DNA from: Adineta steineri
Taxonomy: Eukaryota; Rotifera; Eurotatoria; Adinetida; Adinetidae
Reading direction: 5' to 3'
Assembly: GCA_905250115.1 (NCBI GenBank)
Contig: CAJNOI010000039.1
Coordinates: 339,488 to 403,487 of the forward strand
Length of the DNA: 64,000 nt
In this document: positions 12,126-26,344 of the stretch, piece by piece
How positions within the stretch are numbered: the first letter of the stretch is position 1
How the letters are laid out: each line of letters opens with the position of its first letter
Made by a program: the position numbers and the translations under genes
The notes under the pieces: model-generated
Database searches by the model: none
What the model was told of the DNA's origin: nothing
What the model saw: the letters and a program-made list of their open reading frames with translations, nothing else

Positions 12126-15100
12126 ATGTCAACTACGTACAACCAGTCGGCAAACGGCTATTCAGGTGGAGGAGGAGGAGGCGGACCTGGCCATACTGAA
12201 AATCCTCAACAAAACGAACAAAGCGAATCTATTGAAGAAGACGAATTTGGACGTACTGAAGAAGGTAAATATAGATTAAAGAAATAAAATTTATCATCTT
12301 ATCTTTGATCAATATAATCCACATTGTAATAATTTCTCTTTTTCTTTTTTTCCTTTTTAAAGAATTTCAAGAAGATATGCAGCGAGAATTAGCTGATGAT
12401 GCCCCATGGAAAAGGATACAACAAAATACATTTACTCGATGGGCAAATGAACATTTAAAATTGCTTAATCGTAATCTTAATGATCTACAATTAGAATTAG
12501 GCGATGGATTAAATTTAATTGCATTAATTGAAGTTTTATCACAAAAAAAAGTTCCACGTTATAATAAAAGACCAAATTTTCGTTCACAAAAATTAGAAAA
12601 TGTCTCAGTTGTATTAGATTTTTTGGAAAATACTGAACGTATACGTCTTGTGAATATTGGTAAGTTTATTTTACCTATTGAAAAGTATACATATACATAT
12701 GAGTATGGTGAAGATGTTTCTTAAGGATATAAAAAAAAAAGTGCACTTGAGACAGGTGTGTTAAAATCTTCGTTCTTTGATATTGGTATATTTCGTCTTT
12801 TGTTTTTATGATATTAATTGAGAGGTCCTGTTTAGTTAATTAGTTATATAAATATTTTGAAAATTTTTGTTATCAAATATGTTGTTAGAGAACAATGCGT
12901 TTCATATTTCATTGACGAAATGAAATCGAATGGAAAAAAAACACGATATAACTGTCATGTATTAAAAGTTCGATGAAGCAATGAACTGGAAAGAATATAG
13001 ATTTTTTTCTCTCTGTTTGTTTAATAAAGATGAATTTAGTGATTGGATCAAAGAAATATTCAAGTAGTACGTAATCAATCGAAGAAAATGAAGTGTTTAT
13101 GAGTTTTTTTTATCACCCTCAAGATGTAATCATGCATAAGAAATTTTTCTCCTGTGGGATTTTCTATATTTGAAAATTAGTTTTTCGGCATGTTATTGTT
13201 TAGATTCATTATAGATTTTCTAAAATAAAATAATTCAAAGGATTAGCAAAGACAGTATACATACTATGAGAGAAAGATTAGATTATTGAATTGAACAATA
13301 GACGATTGTGATATTTTGTGAATAGAATAATTGATCATATGAAACTTGATCGGTGAAGAAAGAAAGTAAAATAGTCATAAGAGAAAGTATAATCAGACGT
13401 ATCCTGTATTGTCCTCTTGACAGTTAATGAATATAAGATTTTTTTTCAAATAAAAACAATTAAGTGTTTCTTAAACTTCTCTTCTAAACTAGCAAGATTA
13501 TAATCTGTTCTTCACGATATAATTTGACAACATTTTCCTATTGCAAAATTTATTTTCATATGGAAAATCTTCATAATCTAGTATCATTTAAATTGTAATT
13601 AAAAACAATTAATAAGTTGATTACGTAATATCTGACATATCTATATGAGATATAAAAAAGTCTTTTTCTCTATAGTTGAATAATTAAAAATCGTTAATAT
13701 TGTAATTATGTCATAATGTTTCGTTTAAAAAGTTATTTTGATTGTGATTTTCTATTAATTAGTATTTAGTGTAGAAATGAATGATTATTTTGAAGATTCG
13801 TTTGACGTATACTCAAGGTCTATGACCCTGAAATTAACGTCAAAATGTATCTTGATATCGATTTTTCTTTCGGGCTCACAGATACGTCAATTAAATCTGT
13901 TTAAGATATGAATTTATACAATAAATGTTAGAGAATAAAGCTTACAGTTCATTCATTCTATAACCAATCGAATAGATTTTTTTTTGCATAAAATTTTCAT
14001 GAATTCAATTCTATTCTCATGATTAGATATGTAGAAAAAATAATAATTTATTTAACTATAAAATCTATATAATATATTCAAACCCATACATACATACTCG
14101 TTTCTGTGTAGTTTATTTACAAAAAATGTATATTTGAAAAATTTAGATGCTTCACATATTGTTGATGGTAAATTAAAACTAATTCTTGGTTTAATATGGA
14201 CATTAATTTTACATTATTCAATTTCATTACCTATGTGGGAATTCGAACAACCCGATGGACCTGGCACGGGAAAAGATGTAACACCCAAACAAAAACTCAT
14301 GAATTGGGTTCAAGAAAAATTACCACCAGAATTACCTGTCACAAATTTTACATCCGATTGGAATGATGGTCGTGCTATTGGTGCACTCGTTGATGCATGT
14401 GCACCAGGTATGAATACATCTATAGATTACTTCTCATTAAAAATAAAATAAAATGAACAGTTCTTTATATATGTATGTATGTATGTTTTTTTTAATAGGA
14501 CTTTATCCGGATTGGGCGGATCGTGATCCAAAGAATGCATTAGAAAATGCTAAAGAAGCTATGGATTTAGCTGAACGTTGGTTAGGTGTCCCACAATTAG
14601 TTGAACCACATGAAATGATTAACCCTAAAGTCGATGAACAATCTATGATGACTTATCTATCACAATATCCAAGTGCTAAATTAAAACCAGGTGCACCAAT
14701 TAGACCCAAAACAAATTCAGCACGCGTTAGATGTTATGGAAAAGGTTTGTACAATCAATGATTATATCGTTAGTGCAAAAAGAAGAAAAAAAAGAAACCC
14801 GAAGAAGACAAAAACCATCTGATGCCATTTTTTGTCTACTCTCTTTCACATTTACTATTGTTCTTCATTCATGGGCATATCTTTTTCTAACAGTCAGTTT
14901 GAATAATGAGTTCATCGGAGTTAGTTGAAACTACAAAATCGTATTCATTTAAACGACATATAAAAAAAACAGAAAATACTACTGAAGAACAATGGATTAA
15001 ACGAATACATTTCTATCATCATCGTTCTCGTTTGTTCGAATAGTTGATTTAAAATAATTTATTGATTTTTTTGTCTTCTGCAGGTATTGAACCAACTGGT

Positions 15101-18100
15101 AATCACGTTGATGCACCAGCTAAATTTCATGTTGAAACTTTTGCTGCTGGCAAAGGAAACGTTGAGGTGATTGTTTTAAATCCAAAAGGACAAAAAGAAA
15201 AAGTAAATATGAAAAAAAGAAATTTATTTGTTTTAATATATATATATATTTATTGCTTAGTGTGAAGTCGAATTTCGTGATGATAAAAATCAAACTTATG
15301 ATTGCACATATTATCCAACGATGGAAGGACAATATAAAGTAAATTATACAAATAATATGGAAAGAATTGTTTTTAAAGAATTTTTTTGTTATTTAATAGG
15401 TCATTGTAAAATTTGCAGGACAAGAAGTACCAAAATCGCCATTTTCACCTTTTATTCAAGGCAAATCAGGTGATGCTAGTCAATGTCGAGCAAGTGGACC
15501 TGGTCTTGAACCAAATGGTGTTATGGTTGATAAACCAACATGGTTTGAAATTGATGCTACAAGTTAGTTTAACATGATTATATTCTTATGTTTTATTTTT
15601 TTTATCTTTTATTATTCAATAGATGCTGGCAATGGTCTTGCTGAAGTTATACTTGCTGATCCTCAAGGTCGACAAGATGTTGTACCTGTATCAGTCAAAC
15701 AAACTGCTCCTGGCAAATTTCGTTGTGAATATGTCCCACGTGAACCTGGTCTTCATTCAGTAAATGTATTTTTTGCTGGTCGACCTATACCAAATAGTCC
15801 CTATGGTGTTAATGTTTCACCATGTATGTATAAACTTACAACTAATATTTGTTTAACTGACAGAAGAAAAACAAAAAAATACCCTTATCTCTAGTAGCAT
15901 CAATTTTCTACTCTCCTGATTTTAAAGATCTATTTACAACAAATGAGGAAAATTATTATTCCTCTATTGAATTGAAACAACAAAAAAGTACACATAATGT
16001 CGATAGACTATCGACTTTAAGATTTCAGAAGGGTTTGTTCATTATTTTTGCACGTAGAAGGGAATATGGTTACTTTTTGTAGTATATTTAAAATGGTGAT
16101 TGGATAGTAGTGTATGAGAATAGTATAAAAACGTATGTTAATATTCTTTTATTTCTATTCTATAGCATCTGATGCCAAAAAATGTCGTGCTTTTGGACGG
16201 GGCCTTCAACCAAAAGGTGTTCGCACTGGTGATGTAGCAGAATTTCGTGTTGTTACTAAAGATGCTGGAGAAGGTGTTATGAAAGCAACAGTTGCTGGAC
16301 CAGGTAAGAATCTTCTATTATTTAATTGATCTATGTATATATGTAAATTATTTTAGATGGTTCCGAAGTCCCTTGTCGTGCAACAAAAGTTAACAATACA
16401 ACATATGAATGTGGTTATGTACCAAATCGTGTTGGACCTCATACAGTTAATATAACATATGGTGGTGCTCATATACCTAAAAGTCCATTTCCGGTAGCAG
16501 TTGCACCTTATAAAGATTCACGTATACGCGCATTTGGACCTGGTCTTGAAGGTGGCATTGTTGGTTTTCCAGCTGATTTTGTTGTTGAAACTAATGGTGA
16601 AACTGGTTCATTAGGTATGTTCGAAAAATATTGTGTTTCTCATGTTTTTAACTAAGTTTTATAATTAAAATAATTCATTAGGTGATATTAGTAAGTATCG
16701 ATTTGATGTGTATCCCTATTAGCAGTAAAATGCATGGACTGACTTTTAGTTTATTTTTACTTTTTTCTACATTGAAATTTTTCTTTTGTTAGGTTTTTCA
16801 ATCGAAGGACCATCACAAGCACGTATTGAATGTAATGATAATGGTGATGGATCAGCGAATGTTCGTTATTGGCCAACAATACCAGGCGAATATGCTGTAC
16901 ATATTCTTTGTAATGATGAAGATATACCACATTCACCATTTATGGCTTGGGTTGAATCTCCAGGAAATTTTGATTCGAATAAAGTAAAGATTAACAATTG
17001 ATTTTAAAAAATGTTATATTTGTTTTTAGGTTAAAGCTTATGGTCCTGGACTTGAACCAGCAGGACAAATTATTGGTAAACCAACTGAATTTACAATTGA
17101 TACACATAATGCTGGTGATGCTACATTACGTGTTCAAGCTATTGATCAAGAATATCAACCAGTTGATGTACATGTACGAAATAATGGAAATGGCACACAT
17201 ACTTGTCGTTATACACCAACAAACGCAAATCGTCATTGTATTTTAATTGATTATGGTGGTGTTGCTATACCAAATAGTCCATTTCGAGTAAGTTTCCTTT
17301 TTTTGAGAAAAAAATATTCAATAAAATCGATATAAACACATAGGTTTGGCCAAGTGAACCATCAAATCCATCAAAAGTACGTGTTTTTGGTCCAGGTGTT
17401 GAACGTGGCATAAAAATGAATACTCCTACACATTTTACTGTTGATTGTAAAGAAGCTGGTCCAGGTTAGAATTCAAAAAATAGTATTTTTCTTTTCTGCT
17501 TCAATGCTATTTCTTTTCACTTTATACTAATACATATGTATATATATATATATATATATACATAATACTCACTTATAATAAATGCATGATTAATTAACCT
17601 TATTTGCATGCTAGTGATTTCTACTAATCTCAATCATCGTTTTCGTTCGCTTGATTCACTCGATATTGATACATGTGACAATGATATAATCCCATACAAA
17701 ATTGATATACAAAATCTTGATAATGAACAATATTCTTCATTGGCGATAGAAAATGATGATAAAAATCATGCAATACATGTTACATATAGACCAAAAGCAC
17801 GTGTAACACTTGTAAATGTTGCTGTTGTTTGGTAGATGCTTTTGCTTTACTGTTTATTTGCTTTGCTTGCTCATTTTATTAATAAAAATATTTAGATTAG
17901 TTTTTTTGAAAATAATAAAAAAAGTCATTAAATAGATCAATAAATAATCGATTTAGTTATTTTAGGGGATATATCAATTGCACTCACTGATACAAAAAAT
18001 CAAGATGTTCCATTTACTATTGATGATAAACAAGATGGAACATTTGAAATTGCTTATACACCAAAATCACCTGGTGTACATTGTATTAGTGTTTTATTTG

Positions 18101-21100
18101 GTGAAAATGAAATACCTATATCACCATTAAAAGTTAATGTTGAACCAGCTGTTGATGTTAGTAAAATACGTGTTGAAGGTCTTGAAACAAGTAAGTTTAC
18201 TCACTGTAAATCTATATTATTTAGATAACTATTAGAAAGATTTTGTTTCCTCTATGTATATTTACATATTAATCTAACAATTCTCTATTATTTTCTAAAC
18301 ACACACACACATACATTCTATCTCTTTCGTACATCCTAGTGCCTATTGTCGGACAGCCTGCTCAGGTAACATTAAATACATTAGCAGCTGGTACACTACC
18401 AGCTAATTTAATTCATGCTCGTATTGTCGGACCAAAAGGCAATACTGAAGAAGCAATCGTAACGCCAGCACCACAAGGTTATAATCTTCGCTTTAATGTA
18501 CCTGAACCAGGTATATATACCATTGAACCAGATGTATGTACAATACCTCTACGTCCCGTACAAATCACAGCTATTGAACCAATTGATCCAAGTAAAGTAC
18601 ATGCTTTTGGACCAGGTCTTTCGCAAGGTACAGTTAATAAACCAGCTGATTTCGTTGTTGATACACGTGGAGCTGGTAATGGTCAATTGGGTGTTACTGT
18701 TGAAGGACCATCTGAGTCAAAAATTGACTATCAAGATAATAATGATGGTAGTTGTCGTGTAACATATCATCCAACAGGTAGTTCATTTTTGATCGTTTTA
18801 TGTTTCGTTTTTTCATCGTCTTATGAAATACAGTCGCTGGTAATTACAATATCAATATATTATATGAAGGAAAACATATCGCTGATTCACCATTTCATGC
18901 TGCTGTACGAGCTGATCTTGATACACGTACTATTCGTTGTTATGGTCCTGGAATTGATACAAACGGTGTGTACTTATATAAAAACACAACGACCATATAT
19001 ATATTTAATCATATAAAATGCATGTCTTAACTTGCCATTGATCGATTTCGCCTGCATGAACTACTGCTTTCCTTTTCTCTATCATATTATATATTTAACG
19101 TGCTTGTGACCGATGTAGAGCACGTCAAAAACCTAATAGAAAGAACTATCTTCCTTCTACTAATATAAATAGTAAAATATAATTCTCTACATACTCTTCT
19201 AGATCTTTTGAGCTATTATTAATCTTTTTATTCAAACATTCTTGTAAGAATATATAGTAATATATTCGGTGATGGGTTTTGCTTTTTTTTGGGTGCATGA
19301 TAGAATGCTTAAAATATTATTTTTATTCTTATTATTATATAATTACAATTCTTATTTGCTTTTTGTTTGTTTTATTTAGAAGTATTTCTTGAAAGTCCAA
19401 CTGAATTTACAGTTGATGCTAAATCAGTTACTAGTACTGGTTCAGGTCGTGTTGAATGTTTATTGACATCACCAGGTGGACGAGTTGTTCGATGTCCGAT
19501 TAAAAATATGAATAATGGAACTTATCTAGTTCAATATGCTCCATATGAACCAGGTAAATTGATATGAAAATATAACAAGCGAATAATTCAATCAATATTA
19601 TCTTATAGGCATGCATCAATTGGAAGTAACTTATGAAAATATTCCTGTACCAGGAAGTCCATTTCGTGTTAATGCTATATCAGGTTCTGATTCTACACGT
19701 GTACGTGCTTATGGACCTGGTCTTGAAACTGCCACAACAAATGAACCAGTAACATTTACTATTGAAACAAAAGGTGCCGGACAAGGTAGCCTTGGCTTAG
19801 CAATTGAAGGACCATCTGAAGCCAAAATGGTTTGTAAAGATAATCAAGATGGTACTTGTGTTATGGAATATTTACCAGTAAGAAACAAAGAAAATTAAAA
19901 AGATTGTTTAAAATTAAACTTTCTATTTTTGCTTAGACAAAAGCTGGACAATATGATATAGCAATTAAATTTGCTGAACAACATATACCAGGTAAATTCT
20001 TGTTTATCTTATATTTAATTTTTTTTCAAAAAATTCGATTTAAGGTTCACCATTTCATGTTAATGTACGTGATCGACTTGACGCTAATCATGTCAATGTT
20101 AAAATGAGTTCAACTATGCGTGCTAATGCTTTACAAGAAATTGTAATCGATGGTCAAACAGCTGGACCTGGTAATCCATCAATTGACATAACTGATTCAC
20201 ATGGTAAGTCTTCACTTTTTCTTTTTTTTTTTTTTTTTTGTCGATTTCTTTTGATAAGCGAAGAACTATAAATTACCTTGTTCATTAACAATCATTAGTG
20301 TATGTGTATATTTGTTTTAAAATGTATTTATTTATGAAGAATAGAGCTATTCATAGAAATATATTTCGTCTTTTTTTTCTTCGTTTTACATCGATTTTGT
20401 AACAAAACGAAAAAAGTAACAGGACGAAGACGATAAAGGAAAACAACATTGTTATATATGTCTCAATTGAAAGGTAAAGATGAAGATGAAAAGACTACAT
20501 ATATATATATGTATATATATTGAAGCCAGAGAAGAAAGGAAAGAAAGGGGGGCAATGCCAAGGCAATGAAGGACGGACTCTATTACCATCACGATCTAAT
20601 CGCGTTTCATTAACCTTTTCTTCTTCATCATTTGCTTTTTATATTTCATATTTATATACTGTGTAGTACGTGCGCGCGTGCCAAAAAAATTCTCAACCTT
20701 CATCGATTTTGTTCAATTGAAGCGTTGATAAATCTCTTTTTTCCTCTTTCTCTCTTCCTCTCCCTCTCTCTCTAGCTTTCGCTTTCTCTGATAAGGCAAT
20801 TCGACATATGAGAACAACTTGAGAGGTTTAAATTCCCATTCATCTCTTTTTTCGATTAAAATGAACAGTATCGTATAGTTTTTATTCGTTTCTCTTCTTC
20901 ATTTTTACATATGAAGTTGATTTTTCAATCTATGCAACACAAATACAACGTCTTTTTTTCTCTCTGTCTCTTTCTCTCTCTCGCTGCCATTCAACCTATT
21001 TTACTTCGAAAAGAGCATACATAAGTCTATTTTTATATTATAGGTCGTCGTAAACCAGCTAGTATTCGTCCTAGAGGTGAAGGTGTTTACGTTGCTGAAT

Positions 21101-24100
21101 TTACTCCACAAACAGAAGGTCCACATCGTATTGATATTAATTGGAGTGATCAACCAGTACGTCAAAGGTAAGTGTTTATTTTGTTTGCAGAAGAAAAAAA
21201 ACACCAAAACAACTTTTGAATATCTCTAGTCCATTTAACGTTCAAGTATTACCGAATTTTGAACCACATAAAGTCATTGTTGACGGACCAGGTACTCGTA
21301 ACGGTATACCAGCATCACTTGAAACACATTTTCGTATTGATACACGTGACGCTGGTGTTGAACATCCAGAAGTTTCAATTAAAGTATAAAAACTAATAAA
21401 TGATCATCCTTTTTCTTATTATTATTATTTAAACTTTTTAGAATCCTGAAGGTGTTCTAGTTTCTTCTAAAATTATCGATAATAAAGATGGAACATACAA
21501 GGTAACATATAAACCAAACGATGTTGGCCGATATATAATTAATGTTAATTATGGTGGTATTCCGGTTAATAATTCTCCATTCAACGTGAAAGTGGAACCG
21601 ACCGGAGATCCAACTAAATGCCAAATATCTGGTATAGTGTGATTTTTTTTTATGATTATTTAATACAGTATATATATCATTTTAGGCAGTGGCATTAGTC
21701 CTAATGTTCAAGTAGGTGAAGAATATACAATTACTGTTGACACACATGAAGCTGGTCCAGGTGCCGTAACAGGTCGTATACGTTCAACTGTTGGCAATGA
21801 TCTCGATATTGATATTGTTGATAATGAAGATGGAACATTTAATTTATTCTATATACCACATAATCCAGGAAATTATGTTGTAAAAATTAGATTTGGTGGA
21901 CAAGATATTCCAGGTGGTGATTTTGTCGTTACGGTAAGTTTCAATAGAATTTTTTTTTGATTCATATATCTTACTTCTAACATGAGCGTTTATTAAATAA
22001 ACTAATATCTCTAATATAGATGTTTTCATCTATGATGAATATTAGTTTAAAACATCATAATTAGACTATAATTCATCATTCGATTTTTATATTAACCTTC
22101 TTCTTCTTCTTCATCTTATAGGGTACAAAAGATCTTAGGGTATGCTAATATTCAAATATAATTATCTCACATATATGTCAAACTAATCCATAAATGAGTC
22201 AAGATTATGGACTAGAAGTATCGATAAAAAAAGATAAGAATATGTATCATTTCTGGACACGATTTCGAGTTCAATGTAGATGTTGTTGTCTTTCATCTCA
22301 CATTTCAAGCACTAATCTGCTTCTTCTTTTCATTTGCTTTGATACGACGTCTATAAAAGAAAAACAAATTTATTTATTTACTCTTTTATTTTTATAGGCT
22401 GGTGATACCACTACCAGTAAATATACTCGAACACAATCAACAGAATCTGTTACATCAAGTCAATATCGTCCTGTTGATTTTCGTTTACCAGTTGGTGGTA
22501 GTGGTCAATTTAGTGATATCACTGGTATGATATATTACTTTTACTAAGTGTTATACTCTATTATGAGACGGCAAGAAGAAAGAACAGTTATAATATCTTA
22601 AGTACCTATTGAATAGTAAACTATGCAGAAGAAAAGCAATCATTTTTTTTTTATATAATAGATCGAGTGCGAAATATATCCACCTTCTCTTTTCGATAGA
22701 TTTGAAAAGCATTTATCTTCAGTTTTATTATTTTGTTAAATGACATTTTTCTTTTAGCATTAATTCGAACACCAAATGGTAAATTTCATACCCCAAATAT
22801 TGATGATAATCAAGATGGAACTGTTTCAATAAAATATCAACCATCAGAAATTGGTCTACATGAATTAGATGTTTTCTATCAAGGACAACCCATAGCTGGT
22901 TCACCATTTAAATTTCATGTTGATAAAGTTCAAACAGGTTATGTCACAGCATATGGACCTGGTCTTAGTCATGGTGTTTGTAATGAACCATGTAACTTTC
23001 GTATTGTTACTAAAGATGCCGGTTCTGGTGGTCTTTCTGTTGCTGTTGAAGGTAGTTCAAAAGCTGAAATTCAATGTAAAGATAATAAAGATGGTACATG
23101 TGATGTTACATACTGGCCGGTAAATTTTAAAAATTAATCTATTTTTTGAATTTATCTTATTTTTGTTTTCTAACTAAAGACTGCACCAGGTGAATATACA
23201 ATAACAGTTAAATTCGCTGATAAACATATTGTTGGTTCACCATTTACTGCTAAAGTAACTGGTGTACCACCATCCGTTGAAAAACATAAACGTTCACAAG
23301 TTATGGTTGGTAGTCAAAGTGAAATAAGTTTACGTGTAACTGAATTAGATATACATGATTTAAATGCTACAATACGTTCACCAAGTGGTATTGAAGAAGC
23401 ATGTTTACTTAAAAAATTACCTAATGGAAGTCTTGGAATATCATTTATACCGAGAGAAACTGGTGATCATTTAGTAAATGTTTATCGAGATGGTAAACAT
23501 ATTAAAAATAGTCCATTTCGTATACATGTTGGATCATCAGAAATTGGTGATGCTACTAAAGTTAAAGTATTTGGACGAGGTTTACAAGAAGGTAAATTTC
23601 AAATATTTTAGATTTAATTTCGAACAAAAAACTCTCTCGTTTAGGTTACGCTAATCAAACCAATGATTTTACTGTTGTTACACGAGATGCTGGTTTGTTT
23701 AAATAAAAGACAAAAATACAATTTAATTTTTTCTTATATTTGATTTAGGTTATGGTGGTTTATCACTTTCAATTGAAGGACCATCAAAAGCTGATATTGA
23801 ATGTCATGATAACGAAGATGGCTCATGTCTTGTCACTTATAAACCAACTGAACCCGGAGTCTACATTGTTAATGTTAAATTTGCTGATAAACATGTACCT
23901 GGTTCGTAAAACATAAAAAACAATATTCCTTTTTAACAAAACTCTAGTAAAGACTAGAATAGACATGACTTAAACTTTGAGTGCTTTTGTAAATATGTTC
24001 CAATTAGTAAAAGAAAACCGAATGAATTTATAGAAGAACTAAAAAAAGATCTAAATCAATATTGGTTTTCAATTTTGATGTTAAAAATAGATTGAAGAGA

Positions 24101-26344
24101 CTATGAAGTAGATTTCTATAGATCCTATTATTTACGGTTTTCCTTTGAATACAGATTATAGTGATGAATTTATTTTATTTTAGGTAGTCCATTTACAGTC
24201 AATGTAGGTGGTCATGGATCAAATCGACTTCGTGAAAGTATCACACGTGAACGTCGTGCTGCTGATATAACACATATTGGCAGTCAATGCGAATTATCCC
24301 TTAAAATTCCTGGTATGTGAATAATATTTTGATTGAATAGAAATTTATTTGTTTTCTTTCTAGGCACATTATCATATGATATGAATGCTTGTGTAACAAG
24401 TCCATCAGGCCGTTTAGAAAATTGTGAAATTGTGTAAGTAATTTGAAATGAATGAACGAACTTGAAAAGAAAACTTATATATTATTATTATTTAGTGATC
24501 TTGGAGATTGTAATTATTCAATTAAATTTATTCCGAAAGAAATGGGTGTTCATACTGTTAGTGTTAAACATAAAGATATACATATTCCTGGTAGTCCTTT
24601 TGGTAAATAAAATATTCATTTTTGGTAATATACAATCAATAAATTATTTGTTTTTTTCTTTAGAATTTACTGTTGGTCCACTTCAAGGTGGCGGTGGTTC
24701 ACATAAAGTTCGTGCTAGTGGTAGTGGTCTTGTACGTGGTGAAGTGAATACAACAAGTATGCATGATACAATATCTTGATATTTTATACTATATTTTTAA
24801 CTATTTTTAGATGAATTTAATATTTATACACGTGAAGCAGGTGCTGGTGGCTTAGCTATTGCTGTTGAAGGTCCAGCTAAAGCTGAAATAGATTTCTTTG
24901 ATCGTAAAGATGGTTCATGTGGTGTATCATATGTATGTCCAGAAGCAGGTGATTATCAAATATCAATTAAATTCAATGATCAACATATTCCTGAATCTCC
25001 ATTTAATGTTTCAATTGTTCCACCATTTGGTGATGCTAAAAAACTTACAATACATAGTCTTAAAACCAAAGGACTTGAAATTAATCGACAATATACATTT
25101 ACTGTTAATGTTAACGGTGCACGTGGTCGTGTTGATGCACGTGTAACAGCACCAAGTGGTGCCGAAGAATCATGTGTAGTACAAGAAATGGGTAATGATC
25201 ATTATGCTATTCAATTTATTCCAAGAGAAAATGGTATTCATTGGATACATGTTCGTTTTAATGGACGTGATATACCTGATTCACCATTTCGTGTTGTTGT
25301 TGGACAAGCTAATGCTGATCCAGGTCGAGTATTTGCTTCTGGTACTGGTTTATATCAAGGAGATACTGGTATAAAAATTTCATTTAATTTTGAAAATAAT
25401 TCTTTTTTTTTAAATTAAATATTTAGGTCAAGCATGTGAATTTTTAATTGATACAACAAACGCTGGTGCTGGCGCATTAGCTGTTACAGTTGATGGACCA
25501 TCAAAAGTTCAACTTGATTGTAAAGAAGTAGCTGAAGGTAAATAAATCCTTATCTCTCTCTCTCTATATATATAATTAATCTTCATTTGAATATTATTTT
25601 ACAGGTTATCGTGTTACATTTACCCCAACTGCACCTGGAGATTATCTTATTTCAATTAAATTTGCTGGAACTAACATTGCTGGTAGCCCATTTAAATGTA
25701 CAGTCGGAGGTAAAGATTAATACTTTTATATAAAACTTTATTAAATATTAAAATCAAATATTTAGGTACTGGATTAAATACAATTCGTGGAAGTGGCGGC
25801 AATGGTGGTTTAAATACAATTACCTCATCATCATCGTCATTTGTTCAACGTTCTCAAGGAAATGTCACATCTCAAACAAGATATGATGCTGTTGAAAAAA
25901 CAACATCATTTTCATCGAGTTCAAAACAAAATAATTATGCTGCTGTCGATGCAAGTCGAGTACGTGCACAAGGAGAAGGTTTATCACGAGCTTACCGAAA
26001 TGAAAAAGCAGCATTTACTGTTGATACACGTGATGGTGGTAAGTAAAATCGAATAACTATCATTTTCCTTATTTATATATTTTAATTTTTTTAAAAATAA
26101 AGGAAATGCTATGTTAATGGTTGGTGTATTTGGTCCAAAATCTCCATGTGAAGAAGTTTTTATAAAACATATTGGAAATAATCAATACAATGTTCAATAT
26201 GTATGAATTGTTTTTTTTTTATATTTCATAAATTCTTATTTTATTTCTATTTAGACTGTTCGAGAAAAGGGTGAATATATGTTGATTGTTAAATGGGGTG
26301 ATCAACATATTCCAGGTTCTCCATGGCATATTGAAGTTGTTTAA
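12126..26344 (+). CDS. filamin, actin-crosslinking protein
   Basis: The largest gene, with about 40 exons and roughly 2,400 residues. After a Gly/Glu-rich N-terminus come two calponin-homology domains forming the actin-binding domain. CH1 starts at [20 protein letters not shown] and extends through [20 protein letters not shown]2 contains the [14 protein letters not shown] block. Thirteen Ig-filamin repeats follow, most with the pattern GPGLE..AGxG..GPS..DGT..Y.P..PG.Y.I...G..IPxSPF. Then come a hinge-1-like segment (about 22398-22760), eight further repeats matching vertebrate repeats 16-23, a Ser/Thr-rich hinge 2 (about 25770-25940), and a terminal repeat ([27 protein letters not shown]) equivalent to the dimerising repeat 24. 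The total of 22 repeats is two fewer than the 24 of vertebrate filamins, and the deficit lies before hinge 1. The start at 12126 follows an A-rich leader; the stop is at 26342-26344. The intron at 12660-14146 is exceptionally long for this genome. A possible alternative terminal exon and a microexon are listed separately. Confidence 0.95.
12660..14146 (+). other. long second coding intron of filamin
   Basis: A 1,487-bp intron inside CH1, with donor GTAAGT after LVNIG and acceptor TTTAG before DASHIVDG. Introns elsewhere in the gene are mostly near 50 bp, so this one may contain regulatory DNA. I see no coding exon, transposon ends or structured RNA in it. Confidence 0.6.
17539..17560. repeat. 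TA microsatellite in filamin intron
   Basis: An uninterrupted TA dinucleotide run just upstream of the candidate alternative terminal exon. Confidence 0.85.
17615..17835 (+). other. candidate alternative 3'-terminal exon of filamin
   Basis: This open segment lies in the intron that splits Ig repeat 6. The preceding exon ends in phase 1 (AGPG then GT), and the segment begins after TGCTAG. Joined in that phase it reads 73 codons to a TAG at 17833-17835. AATAAA follows at 17881-17886. Its second half resembles the end of an Ig-filamin repeat: [20 protein letters not shown] parallels the constitutive [20 protein letters not shown]. Use of this exon would give a short filamin of roughly 750 residues with the actin-binding domain, five repeats and a hybrid sixth, lacking the rod end and dimerisation repeat. 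It cannot be spliced onward in frame to the next constitutive exon. Confidence 0.55.
20204..21043 (+). other. long intron of filamin, low complexity
   Basis: An intron of about 840 bp between exons encoding Ig repeat 11. It holds T runs, TA runs (about 20500-20520), CT-rich stretches (about 20745-20775 and 20955-20985) and no recognisable exon or transposon termini. Confidence 0.5.
22122..22139 (+). other. candidate 18-nt in-frame microexon at filamin hinge 1
   Basis: Within the intron between FVVT (exon ending 21933) and [11 protein letters not shown] (exon from 22398) a strong pyrimidine tract (CCTTCTTCTTCTTC) ends in ATAG. Then come 18 nt and a GTATGC donor. Both flanking junctions are phase 0, so inclusion would add six residues, GTKDLR, without shifting the frame. 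The position is the start of hinge 1. Confidence 0.4.

Noticed and set aside
22194..22397. 67-residue frame in a filamin intron
   Set aside because: It runs into the acceptor of the next exon, does not fit the phase of the flanking exons and has no Ig-repeat pattern.
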